Assembly: GCA_900544965.1 (NCBI GenBank)
Contig: UQXE01000056.1
Location: forward strand, 1-8,502
Source of the DNA: an uncultured Eubacteriales bacterium
GTDB taxonomy: Bacteria > Bacillota > Clostridia > Christensenellales > CAG-138
DNA: 8,502 nucleotides
Reading direction: 5' to 3'
Positions 5,305 to 8,502 of the stretch are shown in pieces (positions within the stretch are counted from its first letter, which is position 1; each line of letters opens with the position of its first letter). The notes under the pieces are model-generated. The model made no database searches, was not told where the DNA came from, and saw only the letters and a program-made list of their open reading frames with translations. Both the position numbers and the translations under genes were made by a program.

Positions 5305-5657
5305 GGGGGCGTACATGGTTTCGACGGGGATCGCGGGGGCAGTATAAGCGAGCCGAAGCCCCGAGCTTCGTTAAAAGCGGGACAGAATAATAACTGGCGA
5401 AAATAATACTTTACCCGTTGCCGCTTAATTGACGGCAACCGTTCGCCCGCCGTTGCCCACGACGGCGGTTGCGGGCGTCATTAATGTGGGGAACCAGCCT
5501 GCGAAAGCTTTGACGCAGGTGGGATTCATGAAGCTACTGAAAGCGCGACCCTGACGGCAGGGGCGCGACGGAGGGAATTTTAAATTACCGTCTACGCTCG
5601 TAGAAAGTGCTGCTGATGGATTTTCGGACAGGGGTTCAACTCCCCTCGCCTCCACCA
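5305..5657 (+). ncRNA. ssrA: transfer-messenger RNA (tmRNA)
   Basis: tmRNA rescues ribosomes stalled on broken mRNAs and tags the nascent protein for degradation, acting with SmpB. This is the one-piece form, 353 nt. The 5' end GGGGGCG (5305-5311) pairs with CGCCTCC near the 3' end, followed by A and an encoded CCA (5655-5657). The conserved TGGTTTCGACGGGGA block (5315-5329) and T-arm AGGGG-TTCAACT-CCCCT are intact. The tag frame is at 5396-5428. A 7-bp stem (5417-5423 with 5433-5439) places the tag stop codon in its loop, as in helix 5 of known tmRNAs. Another perfect 7-bp stem (5447-5453 with 5462-5468) belongs to a following pseudoknot region. smpB and rnr, frequent neighbours of ssrA in Firmicutes, are not in this window. 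Confidence 0.97.
5396..5428 (+). other. tmRNA proteolysis-tag reading frame
   Basis: The open frame GGC...GCT followed by TAA encodes GENNTLPVAA; with the alanine carried by tmRNA itself the appended tag is A-GENNTLPVAA. A Gly resume codon after ATAACT resembles the Bacillus arrangement, whose tag also begins AG. The terminal VAA fits recognition by ClpXP-type proteases. The resume codon is assigned by analogy. Confidence 0.8.
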
Positions 5658-5664
5658 AACAGTG

Positions 5665-5713
5665 CAAATCCGAACACTTTGTTTTTTATGAAACACTGTT
5701 TCGGATTTGTTTT
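5665..5713 (+). terminator. Rho-independent terminator of ssrA
   Basis: CAAATCCGAA (5665-5674) and TTCGGATTTG (5700-5709) are perfect 10-bp complements, followed by TTTT (5710-5713). The stem begins seven bases after the CCA end. An overlapping alternative stem, AACAGTG (5658-5664) with CACTGTT (5694-5700), shares the boundary base 5700. Confidence 0.8.
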
Positions 5714-5733
5714 ATATATAAAGGTTTTAGAGA

Positions 5734-5745
5734 CGGAGTGATCCG
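5734..5745 (+). repeat. small hairpin with GTGA loop
   Basis: CGGA-GTGA-TCCG forms a 4-bp stem closed by a GNRA-type tetraloop. It shares GGAG(T/C)GATCC with the hairpin at 5797-5812, making a related pair in the leader of the 5911 gene. Confidence 0.4.
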
Positions 5746-5796
5746 CCCCCTTTGCTGTTATTGTTAGTTAGCCTTTACTTTGACTCTAATGTTTTT

Positions 5797-5824
5797 GGGG
5801 GAGCGATCCCCCTCTTCTTTGTTT
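5797..5824 (+). terminator. terminator-like hairpin upstream of the large secreted protein
   Basis: GGGGGA (5797-5802) and TCCCCC (5807-5812) form a perfect 6-bp stem with a GCGA (GNRA) loop. A pyrimidine-rich, T-rich tract (5813-5824) follows. It could be a second terminator behind ssrA or an attenuator in the leader of the 5911 gene. The T-run is interrupted by C and G. Confidence 0.45.
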
Positions 5825-5910
5825 AATATAGACCTTTAAACAAATTTATGTTAAATTCTGAAAAAAAGGAGGTACTATTAATAACAAAATAAAATGAAAA
5901 GGAGTACTTA

Positions 5911-8502
5911 ATGAAACCCACCAAACCAAGGATAATAAAAGCGGTTTCAATACTGCTGGCACTGCTGAGCGTCATCGGGGCGACCGTACCGGCGCAGGCC
6001 CTTAATCCTGTCGCTTCACAGGACGGTTCCGAACCCGTTATTGTCCAGGAGGACATAAATTTACGCGGAACATATGAAAAGCACTTCATAATGAGCGATG
6101 GCAGCAGCATGGCCGTAGCGTATAACGAGCCCGTACATTACGAGGAGGACGGCCAGTGGTTTGAGATAGACAACACGCTGGTTGAGACCAAGGGCGGCCG
6201 CATAGCCAATTTAAAGGGTTTGGAGAACGTGAGCTTTTCACAGGAGCCAAGCCAGGAGCTTGTCGTGATAGAAAAGGACGGTTACACAATTTCATGGGGC
6301 CTTAGGTTCAGCACGGCGCCAAACGCCGGCCTCAGCGCATCGGGAAGAGGCTTAAAGGGCGTGGAGACCAGGGAATTGGACCCTAAAGTAACGGCCAGGG
6401 TGGAGGAGCCGGACCGCACGGGCTTTGAAGGCACGGACCAGCTTATGCTTGCGCGAAACGCGGCCCAGCTTACGTATGAAGACGCGGCTGGGGAGGGCGT
6501 GGACGTGGAATACACGGTGCTGCCAGGCAGGGTAAAGGAAGCGATAATCCTTGAAAGTCCGCAGGACATAGTATCGTACATAATGGATATTACCGCTGAG
6601 GGCCTTACAGCAAGTATAAATGAAGATGGAGAAGTGGTGTTCAGCAACGGGACGGAGGTTATATTCACCATATGGGCGCCGTATATGTACGATTCGGCGG
6701 ACGAGCTGTCCGAGGAGATAGAGGTAGACCTTGCGGACAATGGGAACGGGTCTTATACCGTGACGCTGACGCCGGACGCAGAGTGGCTTAACGATGAAGC
6801 AAGGGTGTATCCAATTACAATAGACCCGGACGTCACGGCAGGACAGAGCCAAACGAACGGAATTGACAACTTCGTGATGGAAGGTTCCGGCGTACAGAGC
6901 AATACGCTCGACAGGCTGTATATGGGCTTAAAAAGTGGGAAACTTACGAGATCATATCAAAAGTTCAAGGTTATGCCGACGATACCATCGGGAGCGGCGA
7001 TAACATCAGCGAACCAGACGTTCTATGTTACAAGCGGCACATCCACGGGCAACAATATAAGCGCGTACAAGGTGGGGGACGACTGGAGCTCGGGTACGCT
7101 TACATGGGCCAATAAGCCCTCGGGCACGTCAATCCAGACGAACATAAGCCACAACGGACTTACACAATACAATATAAACATGCTGAACACCGTAAAGGGA
7201 TGGTATACAAACAGCACTTCCGGCAAGAACGGTAACTATGGTATAATGCTGAGGTACTATAACGAGTCGATAAACGATTTCAATACGGTCTATTCGGCTG
7301 ATTACGCAACAACGTCAAAGCGGCCTACGCTGAGGATTTCGTACAGGACGTCTGCGCCAACGCCGGATCCTGGGCCGACGGCGGGGCCAACGCCGAATCC
7401 AACCCCACACGTTAACACTGACCTGGATTATGTATCCCTTTATGCGTCAGAAGGCGGATATGATGCAAACGGCCGTCCAAAAACCGAGGATATAGAATTC
7501 TTCTCTAATATGATGCGTAATACGTTTGGCTTTACATGCAGACGCTATTCTGAAACCGCGCAGAAGCGATATATAAATGGAACCAACCTGAATAATCAGG
7601 CTGATATTATGTACTGGACAGGGCATGGATGGTATGATGGCAAATTATCATATTGGGATGGCTCTGTGAACATACCATATACAGAAGGTTTTATTGGGCA
7701 TTCCCAGGTTGGAAGCCTAATATTAAAATGGAATCCTACAGACGGCTACTATTCAAGCACCAACTGGGATTCAGATCTGAAATGGGCTATATTGGCTTCA
7801 TGCAATCAATTTACATGGGAGTCTACGCGTCTGGCATGGGCCAGAACGCTGCTTGGGAAAAACCATAGAGCGCATATGGTCTTAGGATATGCGGAGGGCT
7901 CTCCTTTGGGTCCTAGAGATACGGAAATAATAAGTCTTTGGGGTATACTCGCCAATGGGAAAATGCCCCTATTAAACGCCTGGATACAGGCCAACATTCG
8001 AAACGGCGAGCAACTTATAGGAGGAATCTCCCATTATAACGCGGTTAATGACCGCATGCCAGGCGTGGGGGCGTATTCCACGAGCACACTGCCAAGAACC
8101 ATGCCGGATCTGAGATATTATGAATCCGTCAACCCTGGAGAGAGGATTGATGTTCGTTCATCCGCGCTTATACAGCCTAGCAATATATCGGAGAATAATT
8201 ACATGGCATCCATACCCATGGGCGATTTTATAGTATCGGTGGATATTCCATATGAACAATACCAGCAGGGATTGATTGAATCCGGAAGTTATGAAGTTTC
8301 CCCTAAGGCTATCGATACAGCTAAAGTTTTATATGACATATTCGGACTGAACGATATTCCTCTTACGGAGAACGAAGGAATAATGAAAGCCGAAGAGGGT
8401 AATAGGAGTCTTATAGTAGAGACGCGGAGCGGAAACATGCATGTGCTTGAAAATGCAAACCTGCTTGACAATGTGGGGCTGAGCTGTACAATAAAGGAAG
8501 GC
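5911..8502 (+). CDS. large secreted DNRLRE-domain protein with caspase-like C-terminal region (partial, 864+ aa)
   Basis: The frame is open to the right edge, so the C-terminus is missing. AAAAGGAG lies six bases before the ATG. Residues 1-30 are a signal peptide ending AQA. Residues about 50-310 match the region found ahead of DNRLRE domains in WapA/RHS-type secreted proteins, with landmarks YNEPVHYEEDGQWFEIDNTL, YEDAAGEGVDVEYTVLPGRVKEAIIL and YPITIDPDVT. About 320-478 is a DNRLRE domain (LDRLYMG at 333-339, DDWSSGTLTWANKP, RPTLRISY at 471-478). A Pro/Thr linker (about 481-500) follows. The next part (about 503-745) has YWTGHG with H572 and WAILASCNQF with C631, the His/Cys pattern of caspase-like (clan CD) peptidases; it resembles the DUF6345 group. 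The final piece, about 746 onward, is unassigned. No RHS/YD repeats are seen. I infer a surface or released protein, possibly a Cys peptidase. It follows the ssrA terminator and is separately transcribed. Confidence 0.9.
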   Translation, partial: MKPTKPRIIKAVSILLALLSVIGATVPAQALNPVASQDGSEPVIVQEDINLRGTYEKHFIMSDGSSMAVAYNEPVHYEEDGQWFEIDNTLVETKGGRIANLKGLENVSFSQEPSQELVVIEKDGYTISWGLRFSTAPNAGLSASGRGLKGVETRELDPKVTARVEEPDRTGFEGTDQLMLARNAAQLTYEDAAGEGVDVEYTVLPGRVKEAIILESPQDIVSYIMDITAEGLTASINEDGEVVFSNGTEVIFTIWAPYMYDSADELSEEIEVDLADNGNGSYTVTLTPDAEWLNDEARVYPITIDPDVTAGQSQTNGIDNFVMEGSGVQSNTLDRLYMGLKSGKLTRSYQKFKVMPTIPSGAAITSANQTFYVTSGTSTGNNISAYKVGDDWSSGTLTWANKPSGTSIQTNISHNGLTQYNINMLNTVKGWYTNSTSGKNGNYGIMLRYYNESINDFNTVYSADYATTSKRPTLRISYRTSAPTPDPGPTAGPTPNPTPHVNTDLDYVSLYASEGGYDANGRPKTEDIEFFSNMMRNTFGFTCRRYSETAQKRYINGTNLNNQADIMYWTGHGWYDGKLSYWDGSVNIPYTEGFIGHSQVGSLILKWNPTDGYYSSTNWDSDLKWAILASCNQFTWESTRLAWARTLLGKNHRAHMVLGYAEGSPLGPRDTEIISLWGILANGKMPLLNAWIQANIRNGEQLIGGISHYNAVNDRMPGVGAYSTSTLPRTMPDLRYYESVNPGERIDVRSSALIQPSNISENNYMASIPMGDFIVSVDIPYEQYQQGLIESGSYEVSPKAIDTAKVLYDIFGLNDIPLTENEGIMKAEEGNRSLIVETRSGNMHVLENANLLDNVGLSCTIKEG

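Noticed and set aside
5197..5406. 69-aa open frame on the plus strand
   Set aside because: It overlaps the ssrA promoter and the first third of tmRNA, has no suitably spaced ribosome binding site, and looks like a chance frame.
6282..6852. Long minus-strand frames (152 and 166 aa)
   Set aside because: They lie opposite the large secreted protein, whose plus-strand frame has a signal peptide, a ribosome binding site and recognisable domains.
5911..8502. GC shift along the large gene suggesting a recent domain fusion
   Set aside because: Hand-counted 60-base lines vary from about 57-63% near 6361-6480 to about 37% near 7561-7740, but one line inside the DNRLRE part (7201-7260) is already about 42%, and 8041-8100 is again about 62%, so the change does not sit cleanly at the linker.

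Overview
The window looks like chromosome of a Gram-positive anaerobe of the Clostridia (Bacillota). The support is strong AGGAGG-type ribosome binding sites, AT-rich promoters with TATAAT and extended -10 elements, a Bacillus/Clostridium-type one-piece tmRNA whose tag starts at a Gly codon, many secreted proteins, frequent ATA and AGG codons, and a Cys/Gly/Asn-rich small protein of a kind seen in spore-forming Firmicutes. I cannot name a species.

Layout. Bases 1-553 hold no credible gene. They carry two near-identical 74-bp hairpin-rich repeats (1-74 and 250-323) and other stem-loops. tRNA-Glu(CTC) follows on the minus strand (554-629), with a consensus promoter (645-672) and a probable terminator (491-521). 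After an AT-rich spacer with a 13-bp tandem repeat, a small Cys-rich protein with an internal 27-residue duplication is encoded on the plus strand (958-1188). It is followed by a cluster of palindromes and a terminator.

A tight three-gene minus-strand operon occupies 4609-1358. It encodes a signal-peptide protein of unknown family (289 aa), a lipoprotein-like beta-propeller candidate (339 aa) and a membrane-anchored beta-propeller candidate (444 aa). Intergenic gaps are 11 and 16 nt, so the products are probably made together and act at the outer face of the cell. Its upstream region has two candidate promoters, and near each lies a perfect 14-bp palindrome.

On the plus strand, ssrA (tmRNA, 5305-5657) has an extended -10 promoter and a terminator, and its tag reads GENNTLPVAA. 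The rest of the window, from 5911 past the right edge, is one large secreted protein. It has a signal peptide, a WapA/RHS-type N-terminal region, a DNRLRE domain, a Pro-rich linker and a C-terminal region with a caspase-like His/Cys dyad (TGHG and ASC, H572 and C631), followed by a further region cut by the window. This protein and the Cys-rich protein are the most interesting items. I see no phage, transposase, CRISPR or known defence system here.
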